Assembly: GCA_950073955.1 (NCBI GenBank)
Contig: CATMRH010000044.1
Span: 1 to 9,975, forward strand
DNA length: 9,975 bases
Source: an uncultured archaeon
Lineage (GTDB): Archaea > Thermoproteota > Nitrososphaeria > Nitrososphaerales > Nitrosopumilaceae
Direction: 5' to 3'
Shown: in pieces, positions 1 through 7,141 of the stretch
How positions within the stretch are numbered: the first letter of the stretch is position 1
Layout of the letters: each line of letters starts with the position of its first letter
Notes under the pieces: generated by a model
What the model saw: the letters and a program-made list of their open reading frames with translations, nothing else
Database searches by the model: none
Told to the model about the DNA's origin: nothing
Position numbers and translations under genes: made by a program

Positions 1-825
1 TGCTGGAACATCTCCAATTGTTTGAAATGCCCCTCTCTTGCTTGTGTGGTTTTTTCTTACCCTAGTTCCTAGATGACATGCAATTGTTTCATCATTTTCA
101 TCTTGGTGCATGACAATATAGACACCTTTAGTCTTACTTTCTGTGATAAACTTTGTTGCGCTGATCAAATTTAGTGCTGCATCTGATGAAGCACGATCTG
201 ATGATCTTTGTGATCCAACCAACACAATTGGAATCGGAAATCCTGCAAGTGCAAATGAAAGAAAGGATGATGTATAATGCATGGTATCTGTACCATGCGC
301 AATAATTATTCCTGTATAATCTGATTTAGAATATTCGTTTATCTTTTCAGCAATTTGTAACCAATGTTCTGGCATTATATTTTCAGAATATTCTGAAAAT
401 AGAACTTGTGCATCTATGTTAGCAATTTTAGCAAGTTCTGGAACTGATGAATTCAATTCTTCAGCAGTTAATACAGGTGTAACTGCACCTGTTCTGTAAT
501 CAATCTTACTTGCAATTGTTCCCCCAGTTGATAATAACAGAATTTTGGGCAATCCTGCTATTTTTTCTATCTTTTCATCTTTCTCAATAATTTTTTTTGT
601 AGATTGATTCTTTTCAATTTTTTCTATCTTTGCAATTTCTAAGCCAATGTTGTAGCCACTGTTTAATTTCAACACAATATGTTTATCATCACTGTGCTCA
701 TACCTTGGCATTATTATGCCTGAATAAGTAATATCTGCCAATATCTTAACAGAGTCCCCAACTGAAATCTGATTTGCCTTTAGGAATTTTAATGAATTTC
801 CCTCATATCCTCTATGTTCTGACAT
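1..825 (-). CDS. gatD: Glu-tRNA(Gln) amidotransferase subunit D (5' part, cut by window edge)
   Basis: Archaeal GatD is the asparaginase-like subunit of GatDE. It releases ammonia from glutamine so that GatE can convert Glu-tRNA(Gln) to Gln-tRNA(Gln) in the cytoplasm. The 275 visible codons run off the left edge with no stop. Residues 1-90 form the small N-terminal domain typical of GatD and absent from plain asparaginases. From residue 92 the asparaginase fold begins, with STGGTIASK at 99-107 (nucleophile probably T103), HGTDT at 177-181 (T179, D180) and a conserved basic stretch GTRVRKNH at 253-260, with K258 the likely catalytic lysine. The ATG at 823-825 gives MSEHRGYEG, a plausible native start. 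It lies 32 bp after the Cdc48 stop on the same strand, with a TATA-like box in the gap, so it may be read from its own promoter as well as by read-through. The partner gatE is not in the window. Identification is confident because the domain order separates it from AnsA. Confidence 0.95.
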   Translation of the reverse strand, partial: MSEHRGYEGNSLKFLKANQISVGDSVKILADITYSGIIMPRYEHSDDKHIVLKLNSGYNIGLEIAKIEKIEKNQSTKKIIEKDEKIEKIAGLPKILLLSTGGTIASKIDYRTGAVTPVLTAEELNSSVPELAKIANIDAQVLFSEYSENIMPEHWLQIAEKINEYSKSDYTGIIIAHGTDTMHYTSSFLSFALAGFPIPIVLVGSQRSSDRASSDAALNLISATKFITESKTKGVYIVMHQDENDETIACHLGTRVRKNHTSKRGAFQTIGDVPA

Positions 826-845
826 TTATGAGGATTAGATTTGTT

Positions 846-857
846 ATTTTATTAAAA
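846..857 (-). promoter_or_regulatory. Candidate TATA box for gatD
   Basis: On the minus strand the gap reads TTTTAATAAAAT just after the upstream stop codon. Its centre is about 26 bp before the gatD ATG, the distance expected for a leaderless archaeal transcript. AT-rich background makes chance matches common, so this is only suggestive. Confidence 0.4.
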
Positions 858-3044
858 CTACCTGTAATAGGAAGCTACTAGTTTTTCGCCCAACTTTAGC
901 TCTTTTTGTTCTCTGACTTTCTTAACTGATTTTTCAAAGTGTTCCATAGTTACTTTGACATCCATGCTCTGTTTCTCAACATCTTTGACATCTGGATTCT
1001 TATCTAAGAATTCATGAATAACTAAAGAAACTGCAGTATTTGCAACGGCTGCTACGTCTGCACCACTAAGTCCATCAGTCATTTCACTAAGTTTATCATA
1101 ATCAATACGTTGAGATGTACTTTCATCAGTAACTGTTGGTATTTCTCTAGCAGTAATTTCCAAGATTTTCTTTCTACTATCTTTGTCTGGAAGTGGAATC
1201 TGAATAATCTTATCAAATCTTCCTGGTCTTAACAATGCAGGATCAATCATATCTGCTCTGTTTGTTGCAGCTAAAACTACAACACCATGCATATTTTCCA
1301 TTCCATCCAATTCTGTAAGTAATTGGCTAACGACTCTTTCACTTACTTGAGTTTCTCCCCCTGCTCCTCTGATTGGTGCTATCGAATCAATTTCATCAAA
1401 GAATATTACACATGGTGAAGATTGACGTGCTCTTTTGAAAATTTCTCTAATACCTCTTTCAGATTCGCCAACCCATTTTGATAAAAGTTCAGGACCTCTC
1501 ACTGAAATAAAGTTTGCTTCACTTTCTGTAGCAACTGCTTTTGCAAGCAAAGTTTTTCCTGTACCACTTACGCCGTGAAGTAAGATGCCTCTTGGCATTT
1601 TGTGACCTAATTTATCATAAAGACCTGGATATTTCATTGGCCATTCAACAGCTTCTTGCAGCTCTCGTTTGACCTCGTCTAAACCTCCAATATCTTCCCA
1701 CTTTACATCTGGATTCTCAATGAAAACTTCTCTCATTCCAGATGGTATTACTTCCATCAATGCTTTTGAAAAGTCCTCCGCATTAACAATAAGTTTATCC
1801 AATGTTTCTGGAGGGAGTTTCTCTTCTTGTAAATCCAGAACAGGGAGTAATCTTCTCAAACATTTCATTGCAGCTTCTTTACAGAGATATTCTAAATCTG
1901 CACCAACATATCCGTGACTTACTGATGCAAGTTTATCTATATTGACATCATCTGTTAATGGCATATTTCTACTGTGAATTGACAGTATGTCTTTTCTTCC
2001 TTTTTTATCTGGAACTCTAATCTCTATTTCTCTATCAAATCGACCTGGTCTCCTAAGTGCAGGATCAATTGCATTTGGTCTATTTGTTGCAGAAATAACA
2101 ATAACTTTACCTCTTGCCTCCAATCCATCCATTAATGATAACATTTGAGAAACAACTCTTCTTTCAACTTCACCTGTAACTTCTTCTCTTTTTGGTGCAA
2201 TGGAATCAATTTCATCAATAAAAATTATTGATGGAGATTTTTCTCTTGCTTCTTTAAAAATTTCTCTTAGTCTTGCTTCACTTTCTCCATAAAACTTACT
2301 CATAATTTCTGGACCTGAAATACTGATGAAGTGTGCATTACTTTCATTTGCAACTGCTTTTGCAAGTAACGTCTTGCCTGTTCCAGGAGGACCATACAAT
2401 AAGACACCTTTTGGTGCTTCAATTCCTAACTTTTCAAAAATTTCTGGGTGTCTTAATGGAAGCTCAATCATTTCTCTAACTTTTTTAATTTCATCTGTTA
2501 AACCACCAATGTCTTCATATGTGACTTGTGGAACTCCACGTAATGTCTCTCCTTTTTCTGCAATGTGAAAAACAGTTTTTTGAGTAACTAAAACTGCATC
2601 AGCTGCTGGCGTTACCCCTATAACTTGAAAAGTTAAACGTCCACCAAAGTATGGAACCATTACATTATCTCCTTTAATCAAAGGAACACTTTCTAAAGCA
2701 TCTGCTAGATATCTTTCATCAATTGGAGGAATAGCTTCTAGTGGCGCAACCACTATTTTTTCTGCAGCTACTGCCTTTATTTTTCTCACTGAAATTGAAT
2801 CTCCAATAGCAATTCCTGAATTATTTCTACCAAGTCCGTCAATTCTGATAATTCCTTTTCCTTCATCAGATGGATATAATGGAAGACATTTAGCAACTGT
2901 TCTTCTTTTACCTTTAATTTCTATTACATCACCAGTAGAGGCACTTAGTGTGTCCATAGAATCATAATCGATTCTTGCCACACCTCTTCCAACATCTCTT
3001 GTATATGCCTCAAGAACTTTGAGCGAAAGAGCATTTTGACTCAT
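858..3044 (-). CDS. cdc48: Cdc48/VAT-family AAA ATPase, two ATPase rings
   Basis: This 728-residue cytoplasmic ATPase belongs to the Cdc48/p97/VAT family, hexameric unfoldases that thread proteins through a central pore. The N-terminal substrate-binding domain (double-psi barrel plus four-stranded part) covers about residues 5-170. The D1 ATPase has Walker A GPPGTGKT at 218-225, Walker B IIFIDE at 273-278, pore loop KFYGESE at 250-256 and RRPGRFD at 331-337. The D2 ATPase has Walker A at 491-498, Walker B VIFFDE at 546-551, pore loop KWVGESE at 523-529 and LRPGRFD at 605-611. The length matches archaeal VAT. Two points stand out. The D2 Walker A reads GVSGTGKT instead of GPPGTGKT, although the Lys and Thr remain. 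The C-terminus ends SYYR, which fits the hydrophobic-Tyr-X pattern used for docking on the 20S proteasome. Archaea often carry several Cdc48 paralogues, so this may not be the only one. gatD follows 32 bp downstream. Confidence 0.96.
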   Translation of the reverse strand: MSQNALSLKVLEAYTRDVGRGVARIDYDSMDTLSASTGDVIEIKGKRRTVAKCLPLYPSDEGKGIIRIDGLGRNNSGIAIGDSISVRKIKAVAAEKIVVAPLEAIPPIDERYLADALESVPLIKGDNVMVPYFGGRLTFQVIGVTPAADAVLVTQKTVFHIAEKGETLRGVPQVTYEDIGGLTDEIKKVREMIELPLRHPEIFEKLGIEAPKGVLLYGPPGTGKTLLAKAVANESNAHFISISGPEIMSKFYGESEARLREIFKEAREKSPSIIFIDEIDSIAPKREEVTGEVERRVVSQMLSLMDGLEARGKVIVISATNRPNAIDPALRRPGRFDREIEIRVPDKKGRKDILSIHSRNMPLTDDVNIDKLASVSHGYVGADLEYLCKEAAMKCLRRLLPVLDLQEEKLPPETLDKLIVNAEDFSKALMEVIPSGMREVFIENPDVKWEDIGGLDEVKRELQEAVEWPMKYPGLYDKLGHKMPRGILLHGVSGTGKTLLAKAVATESEANFISVRGPELLSKWVGESERGIREIFKRARQSSPCVIFFDEIDSIAPIRGAGGETQVSERVVSQLLTELDGMENMHGVVVLAATNRADMIDPALLRPGRFDKIIQIPLPDKDSRKKILEITAREIPTVTDESTSQRIDYDKLSEMTDGLSGADVAAVANTAVSLVIHEFLDKNPDVKDVEKQSMDVKVTMEHFEKSVKKVREQKELKLGEKLVASYYR

Positions 3045-3065
3045 ACAGAAAAGCCATTTTTCTAA

Positions 3066-3073
3066 TTTTTATA
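3066..3073. promoter_or_regulatory. Candidate shared TATA box of the divergent cdc48 and uL2 genes
   Basis: The minus strand reads TATAAAAA, centred about 26 bp before the cdc48 ATG, which predicts a leaderless cdc48 mRNA. Read on the plus strand the same bases give TTTTTATA, which would start a uL2 transcript near 3095-3100 with a leader of about 50 nt. A second plus-strand candidate, TTTTCATAAA at 3086-3095, would give a leader of about 30 nt. The only intergenic space between the two genes is 104 bp (3045-3148). Confidence 0.5.
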
Positions 3074-3133
3074 CCTTTGTGGTAATTTTCATAAACAACA
3101 AACAACGATCACAAGCTTAAAATCATCTGTGCA

Positions 3134-3137
3134 GAGG
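3134..3137 (+). promoter_or_regulatory. Shine-Dalgarno GAGG deciding the TTG start of uL2
   Basis: GAGG, within GCAGAGGA, ends 11 bases before the TTG at 3149. It supports translation from this non-ATG codon on a leadered mRNA, in contrast to the apparently leaderless neighbours. Confidence 0.55.
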
Positions 3138-3148
3138 AAACGAACAAC

Positions 3149-3883
3149 TTGGGTAAAAGACCATTAGTTAGACGACGTGGCCGTGGAGGACATCAATTTA
3201 GATCTACAGCTACAGGAAAAGTAGGTTCTAAGGCAAATTATCCTCGTTTTCCACTATCAGAACAACATGAAGGTAAAATTATTGATCTAATTCATGAACG
3301 TGGTAGAGAAGCACCATTATCTAAAATCAGATTTGAGGATGGTTCCATTTCATTTGTTCCTGCAGTACTAGGAACTAAAGTAGGTATAACTTTACAATTT
3401 GGATTAAAATCAAAAATTGAACAAGGAAATGTCATTAGTGTTCAAAATATTCCTGATGGGACAACTGTATGTAACATTGAAAAGCACTTTGGAGATGGTG
3501 GTGCTATAGTTAAATCCGCAGGAACTGATGCAACTATTTTCTCTCATGGTGATGAAGGTGTTACTGTAAAACTACCTTCTGGAAAATTTACTACTCTTAA
3601 TCCAAAAAATAGAGCCATGATTGGTACTCTTGCTGGAGGCGGAGCTGGTGAAAGACCATTGATGAGTGCAGGTAATACATGGAGAAGTTTCAGATCAAAA
3701 GGAAAGAAATTTCCAATTGTTAGAGGTGTTGCTCAAGCCGCTTATGTTCACCCACATGGTGGTGGCCGTCATCAACATGTTGGGCAAAGTTCAACTGTCT
3801 CAAGAGATGCACCTCCTGGTGCAAAGGTAGGTAGTATTGCTGCCAGAAAGACTGGTAGAGCTAGAATTAAAGAAAGAAGGTAG
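3149..3883 (+). CDS. rpl2: 50S ribosomal protein uL2 (L2)
   Basis: uL2 is a core protein of the large ribosomal subunit that binds 23S rRNA near the peptidyl transferase centre and helps subunit joining. The 244-residue product has the archaeal N-terminus MGKRPLVRRRGRGGHQFR and the universally conserved C-terminal region, with HPHGGGRHQH at 201-210 followed by SSTVSRDAPPGAKVG and AARKTGR. Length and motifs are normal for the archaeal family. The start is TTG: there is no in-frame ATG upstream, the first internal ATG is far inside the protein (M157), and the family N-terminus begins exactly here behind a GAGG. The gene stands apart from other ribosomal protein genes, unlike the S10-type cluster arrangement in many archaea. 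It diverges from cdc48 and is followed after 51 bp by the acylphosphatase gene. Confidence 0.98.
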   Translation: MGKRPLVRRRGRGGHQFRSTATGKVGSKANYPRFPLSEQHEGKIIDLIHERGREAPLSKIRFEDGSISFVPAVLGTKVGITLQFGLKSKIEQGNVISVQNIPDGTTVCNIEKHFGDGGAIVKSAGTDATIFSHGDEGVTVKLPSGKFTTLNPKNRAMIGTLAGGGAGERPLMSAGNTWRSFRSKGKKFPIVRGVAQAAYVHPHGGGRHQHVGQSSTVSRDAPPGAKVGSIAARKTGRARIKERR

Positions 3884-3896
3884 TTTTTCTTTTAAC
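3884..3896 (+). terminator. Possible T-rich terminator after uL2
   Basis: The stop codon is followed directly by TTTTTCTTTT. Oligo-T tracts without a hairpin are the usual intrinsic terminators in archaea. The tract would separate uL2 from the acylphosphatase transcript, but partial read-through is possible. Confidence 0.35.
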
Positions 3897-3934
3897 CTAA
3901 AATTGATTAACAGCTCACTGAAATTAATATTTGA

Positions 3935-4213
3935 ATGTCAAATCAACGAATTAGAATCATTGTAACTGGCAAAGTACAAGGCGTATTTTTTCGTCAGGCA
4001 CTAAAAGTGATGGCAAAGAAAAATTATGTTTTTGGATGGGTTAAAAATCTTAAAGACGGTCGTGTTGAGGCTGTTTTGGAAGGAGATGAAGAAAAAATTA
4101 GTAGACTTGTTGAATGGTCGCATGGAGGTCCTGCTAACGCCAGAGTTGTAGATGTAGAGATACGTAACGAAAAATTTTCTGGTGAATTTACAAAATTTGA
4201 TGTTTTGTATTAA
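3935..4213 (+). CDS. acyP: Acylphosphatase
   Basis: Small cytosolic enzyme that hydrolyses the carboxyl-phosphate bond of acyl phosphates such as acetyl phosphate or carbamoyl phosphate. The 92-residue product has the full family signature: GKVQGVFFRQA at 12-22, where R20 binds the phosphate, and GWVKNLKDGRVEAV at 34-47, where N38 orients the catalytic water. GGPANARV near 64-71 is the usual C-terminal motif. The second glycine of the common VQGVGFR motif is replaced by F18 here, which is seen in the sequence but should not prevent catalysis. No obvious Shine-Dalgarno precedes the ATG, so translation may be leaderless or coupled to uL2. Its stop codon TAA overlaps the stop of the converging DUF5655-like gene. 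Confidence 0.95.
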   Translation: MSNQRIRIIVTGKVQGVFFRQALKVMAKKNYVFGWVKNLKDGRVEAVLEGDEEKISRLVEWSHGGPANARVVDVEIRNEKFSGEFTKFDVLY

Positions 4214-4542
4214 TGAATCTCTTCAAATGCAACTTTGAGTATTTGACTAAATTCTGAAATTAGCTGGTCTTTTTTGATCTGAATAATTTGTATAGACTCT
4301 TTTCGGTTTTTCTGAATTTTGATGATGACTCCTTCCCTTTGAGGTTCTACATCTACAAACCATCTAAACGTCATTGATTTACAAAAAACAACTCTATGCA
4401 TTCTAACATCTTCTACTACATTTTCTCCCAAAGAGAAGCAAAATTCTCTGATTGAATCAAAAAGAGGTAACACTGAACTTGGAATTTGTTTCTTAAAGTC
4501 TTCATAACTCCTCTTATTGCCAAATGAGATTATTCCTTCCAT
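4210..4542 (-). CDS. Conserved hypothetical protein, DUF5655-like
   Basis: A 110-residue soluble protein without signal peptide or membrane segment. Its pattern is an N-terminal helix (SVLPLFDSIREFCFSLG, about 23-39), a strand carrying basic residues (RMHRVVFCKSMTFRWFVDV, 47-65), then short strands (VIIKIQKN, IQIIQIKK) and a C-terminal helix. This resembles DUF5655 domains, found alone or fused to nuclease-like or predicted transport proteins, but the assignment is from memory of the pattern and the function is unknown. The ATG at 4542 has TTTATAATTAA about 25 bp upstream, fitting a leaderless mRNA. The 3' end overlaps the acylphosphatase stop by four bases (TTAA). SRP RNA lies directly upstream on the same strand, so co-transcription is also possible. 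Confidence 0.75.
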   Translation of the reverse strand: MEGIISFGNKRSYEDFKKQIPSSVLPLFDSIREFCFSLGENVVEDVRMHRVVFCKSMTFRWFVDVEPQREGVIIKIQKNRKESIQIIQIKKDQLISEFSQILKVAFEEIH

Positions 4543-4560
4543 GATTTTGCAAAATTGATT

Positions 4561-4571
4561 TTAATTATAAA
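4561..4571 (-). promoter_or_regulatory. Candidate TATA box for the DUF5655-like gene
   Basis: TTTATAATTAA on the minus strand is centred about 25 bp before the ATG at 4542. It begins on the base next to the last paired base of SRP RNA helix 1, so the RNA gene's 3' end and the next promoter abut. Confidence 0.45.
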
Positions 4572-4887
4572 GGTAGTAGATCTGTTGGCTCCAGTCTAGA
4601 CAAATAGCCCCATTTCAAGGCATACAAGATCCGCCACGTTGACGAGGAAGCATGGATGTCCCACCTTAGGATTGCTCCCTCCCGGACCTCATCCCTTTCA
4701 ATGGTTCGGTCTTAGAAGTTATCCCTTCGGATAGTTCTAGTCCTGCAACCATCCGCCTCGGCGTGATTTCATTTCCGCACACCAAGCGGGAATTACCCAT
4801 CTAGAGATTTACCCAACAGTTACTGATCTCTGCATATAGCCGGTTTCAGAATAGGGCACGGCTAGCACCCTGATCTTACCTACTACC
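4572..4887 (-). ncRNA. ffs: Signal recognition particle RNA (7S / SRP RNA)
   Basis: Archaeal SRP RNA, about 316 nt, the scaffold for SRP19 and SRP54 in targeting membrane and secreted proteins to the translocon. On the minus strand the 5' end GGTAGTAG (4880-4887) pairs perfectly with the 3' end CTACTACC (4572-4579), forming archaeal helix 1. Helix 3 is AGGG/CCCT, and its loop contains TAGCCG, which complements CGGCTA in the helix 4 region; this is the known loop-loop contact of the Alu domain. Helix 6 lies at about 4712-4740 with a GAAG loop (4725-4728). The apex of helix 8 is the hallmark TCCGGGAGGGAGCA (about 4673-4687), with a GGAG tetraloop of the GNAR type. The segment is markedly GC-richer than its neighbours, as expected for structural RNA in an AT-rich genome. 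RNase P RNA was considered but its conserved core motifs are missing. End positions are set by helix 1 and may be off by a few bases. Confidence 0.94.
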
Positions 4888-4907
4888 ATTTTTCCTAAAG
4901 AAAGTAT

Positions 4908-4916
4908 GTTATATTT
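4908..4916 (-). promoter_or_regulatory. Candidate TATA box for SRP RNA
   Basis: AAATATAAC on the minus strand is centred about 25 bp upstream of the inferred SRP RNA 5' G at 4887. It starts only a few bases after the stop codon of the preceding tRNA thiolase gene, giving the RNA its own promoter in a 32-bp space. Confidence 0.6.
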
Positions 4917-4919
4917 GCA

Positions 4920-5834
4920 TTAGGTTTGATTTGCTTTTAGTTTTAAAACCATGTTACAAACCGAGCATACATTCCCTGTACATTCATTACCACACTTTTC
5001 ACAAATTGTTTTTTGTTTATAATTAGAATTCTTTACAATTTGAGATACTTTGAGAACTGATTGATACAAATTATTTTTAATTCCACTATGCTTACTTTCT
5101 AATGAATTTAGAAATTCACGAATTTCTGTTCTTATTCCTTCACTCATATGTGGACACGGTTCTGACTGAAATGGTATATCGTTTGTAAATGCATAAAACA
5201 CTATTTCAGATTCGTATATCTCACAAAATGGTTTTATTTTTCTTAAAGAATTTGTAGACGTATCTGGATCCATCCATCCAATCTTATTTGTATCTCCTGA
5301 AAGCATGTTTATGACAAATGTTTGTAATGTATCATCAAGATTATGACCTGTTGCAATTACATCTGCCCCAATATCTTTTGCTGCAAAATCCATTGCACGT
5401 CTTCTAAGTGTACCACAAATTGAACATGAAGAAGTTTTTTTGTTTTCCCTTAATTCCAATGCTTCATCAAGCGTCAATTCAAACAGATCTTTGTAAGAGT
5501 AAACTTTATGTTCAACACTTAATTCTCCACAAAATTTTTTAACAATCTCTAGTGCCTCATCTCTATAACCTGGAATCCCCTCATCAATTGTAATTGCCTT
5601 AATTCTAAAATTATGAGTTAATGCCATTTCGTGAATAATTTTTAGTAATGCTAGAGAATCTTTTCCACCAGAGACTGCAACAGCCACTAATTCATCATTT
5701 TTAATCATATTGTATTTTGAAATAGTTTTAGCAGTTTTTCTAACAATAGAATTTGAGAAACATTGTGAGCATAGTTTTTGACCTGAATATTTTCTAGTAT
5801 AGGCTGCCTGATTTTCGCATTTATCACATATCAT
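4920..5834 (-). CDS. TtuA/Ncs6-family tRNA 2-thiouridine synthase
   Basis: PP-loop ATPase of the TtuA/Ncs6 (TIGR00269-like) group. It adenylates a uridine in tRNA and replaces its 2-oxygen with sulfur, from a ubiquitin-like carrier in archaea. The 304-residue cytosolic protein has an N-terminal zinc finger (C3, C6, C22, C25), the PP-loop SGGKDS at 55-60, and a central C137-x-x-C140 with C227, which in this family hold a catalytic [4Fe-4S] cluster. GHNLDDTLQTF lies at 163-173. A C-terminal zinc finger uses C278, C281, C290 and C293, with C285 nearby. Length and motif order are typical. Sequence alone does not say whether the target is U54 (TtuA, heat stability) or wobble U34 (Ncs6/CtuA). For a mesophile U34 seems more likely, but that is inference. 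The ATG at 5834 lies 43 bp after the protease stop, so the two may be co-transcribed. Confidence 0.93.
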   Translation of the reverse strand: MICDKCENQAAYTRKYSGQKLCSQCFSNSIVRKTAKTISKYNMIKNDELVAVAVSGGKDSLALLKIIHEMALTHNFRIKAITIDEGIPGYRDEALEIVKKFCGELSVEHKVYSYKDLFELTLDEALELRENKKTSSCSICGTLRRRAMDFAAKDIGADVIATGHNLDDTLQTFVINMLSGDTNKIGWMDPDTSTNSLRKIKPFCEIYESEIVFYAFTNDIPFQSEPCPHMSEGIRTEIREFLNSLESKHSGIKNNLYQSVLKVSQIVKNSNYKQKTICEKCGNECTGNVCSVCNMVLKLKANQT

Positions 5835-5877
5835 AAATTAAAGTATTTTTTTTCATTAATGATTCTTTAGGTATTTT

Positions 5878-7098
5878 TTATATTGTAAACCATCCAGATT
5901 TCATGTAGGATAAAGCAATGTTTAGACCAAACACAACAAAGGTGAATGCGTAAATTCCCCACATAACCCCATTTACTGCATTATCTGAAATTCTTTTATC
6001 AATAATTGTATGAATGAATTTTCCTCCATCTAATATTGGTAAAGGAAGCATATTGATTATTCCTATGAAAAATGAAATCATCCAAAGCCATAACAAGAAC
6101 ATTGAAACATTGAAATCAACATTTGTCCAGTCAATGAAATCCATTACAGGTTTGTATGGAATTGAATTATCTCTCATAATTCCTATTAATCCTCTTTCAG
6201 GATCTTCAGGTGCTGGCATAATCTCCACACCAAATTCTAATGTTTGACTATCTCTAAGTACAGAAACACTAGCTGTTTCTCCTGGATTTAAGATGGGAAA
6301 ATCAGCCGGACCATGGATCGGTATATCATTAATTGAAGTAATAACGTCATTTGCAAATAATCCAGCTTGTTCAGCTCCTGAATTTGGTATGATTGAAAGT
6401 ATCAAAACTCCTTGTGATAATTCATAAAATGTGTTTAAGATAACTTCCCCAAATATTGGAAGGCTATCTAAAACCATTCCAAAAAGTGGATTTGTTAACA
6501 TAATAGCACCTAAAACAATTGCGAACATTACATTTGATGTAGCACCTGCTCCAATTACTCTTAATTTTGAAATCTTTTTTGCCTTGTCGAATTCTTCCTC
6601 ATCTGGTTCTACAAATCCTGCAAACAATGCAATAAATATTGCAAAGCCTCCTGTTTTGATCTTTATTTTTTCTAATGCAGCTACTATACCATGTGCTCCT
6701 TCATGCATAACTAGTACAATTGGTATTGATAGTAAAAAGAATGCAATAGCAGGTGCAGAAGTTAATGTTACTCCTGGAATAAGTACAGTTAATTCTGCAA
6801 ATTCATCTTGTGCAACAAAAAAGTTTGATATATTATTTAGTAAAAAGTAAAATGCATAACCCATCATTAGAAAACCTGCAATTACACTTACATCAGCAAA
6901 AACCCTGATTCCTCTTCTTGTTCTACTTAGAACTCTAATGAGAACTGAATTAACTTGTTTGTTTTTGTATACAAGGCTATATGCCTTTATCTCAACGCCG
7001 TATTTTTGTAATTTTAGACCTTTTGCAGTTACAAAAATGATAACCCAAGCAATTAACACATAGATTATCGCATTCTGAGTAATAAAATCAAGTTCCAA
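5878..7098 (-). CDS. Site-2 protease-like M50 metalloprotease with PDZ domain
   Basis: Integral membrane zinc protease of the M50 (site-2 protease/RseP) family, which cuts transmembrane segments of substrate proteins, often in regulated signalling. With the start proposed here (406 residues), HEGAH lies at about 132-136, giving two zinc-binding histidines and the catalytic glutamate inside a hydrophobic segment. The second motif NMLPLPILDGG lies near 349-359, with D357 as third zinc ligand. A PDZ-type domain spans about 232-297 (GVLILSIIPNSGAEQAGLFANDVITSI). Several membrane helices are visible: about 10-25, 70-90, 115-140, 150-165, 190-205, 330-350 and 375-395. The reading frame is open up to an ATG at 7242, but that extension lies antisense to cutA and adds no M50 motif. 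The TTG at 7098 gives a natural MELDFITQN start and leaves a 43-bp divergent spacer. A second choice is the ATG at 7161, overlapping cutA by 20 bp. The tRNA thiolase gene follows. Confidence 0.88.
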   Translation of the reverse strand: MELDFITQNAIIYVLIAWVIIFVTAKGLKLQKYGVEIKAYSLVYKNKQVNSVLIRVLSRTRRGIRVFADVSVIAGFLMMGYAFYFLLNNISNFFVAQDEFAELTVLIPGVTLTSAPAIAFFLLSIPIVLVMHEGAHGIVAALEKIKIKTGGFAIFIALFAGFVEPDEEEFDKAKKISKLRVIGAGATSNVMFAIVLGAIMLTNPLFGMVLDSLPIFGEVILNTFYELSQGVLILSIIPNSGAEQAGLFANDVITSINDIPIHGPADFPILNPGETASVSVLRDSQTLEFGVEIMPAPEDPERGLIGIMRDNSIPYKPVMDFIDWTNVDFNVSMFLLWLWMISFFIGIINMLPLPILDGGKFIHTIIDKRISDNAVNGVMWGIYAFTFVVFGLNIALSYMKSGWFTI

Positions 7099-7110
7099 AC
7101 TAATTGTTAA

Positions 7111-7118
7111 TTTTTTAA
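7111..7118 (+). promoter_or_regulatory. Candidate TATA box for cutA
   Basis: TTTTTTAA, within TTTTTTAAAG, is centred about 26-27 bp before the cutA ATG at 7142, predicting a leaderless mRNA. On the opposite strand GATAAATG (7127-7134) could serve the divergent protease gene, starting transcription a few bases before its TTG at 7098. Confidence 0.45.
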
Positions 7119-7141
7119 AGTACGTACATTTATCGGTTACT

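Noticed and set aside
1669..1917. Plus-strand open frame of 82 codons inside the Cdc48 gene
   Set aside because: It is the reverse complement of strongly conserved AAA ATPase coding sequence, has Ser-rich low-complexity composition and no promoter or family features.
2326..2568. Plus-strand open frame of 80 codons inside the Cdc48 gene
   Set aside because: Antisense to the D1 Walker A region; its residues simply mirror the conserved coding bases.
4572..4887. RNase P RNA as alternative identity of the structured RNA
   Set aside because: The GNAR-loop helix 8 motif, the helix 6 tetraloop and the long 5'/3' pairing are SRP RNA marks, while the conserved RNase P core sequences are absent.
6014..6247. 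Plus-strand open frame of 77 codons inside the M50 protease gene
   Set aside because: Antisense to the LDGG motif and PDZ end of a clear gene; no independent support.
6431..6850. Plus-strand open frame of 139 codons inside the M50 protease gene
   Set aside because: Long only because the opposite strand codes for hydrophobic residues; Asn/Ile/Ser/Pro-rich composition and antisense to the HEGAH active-site region.
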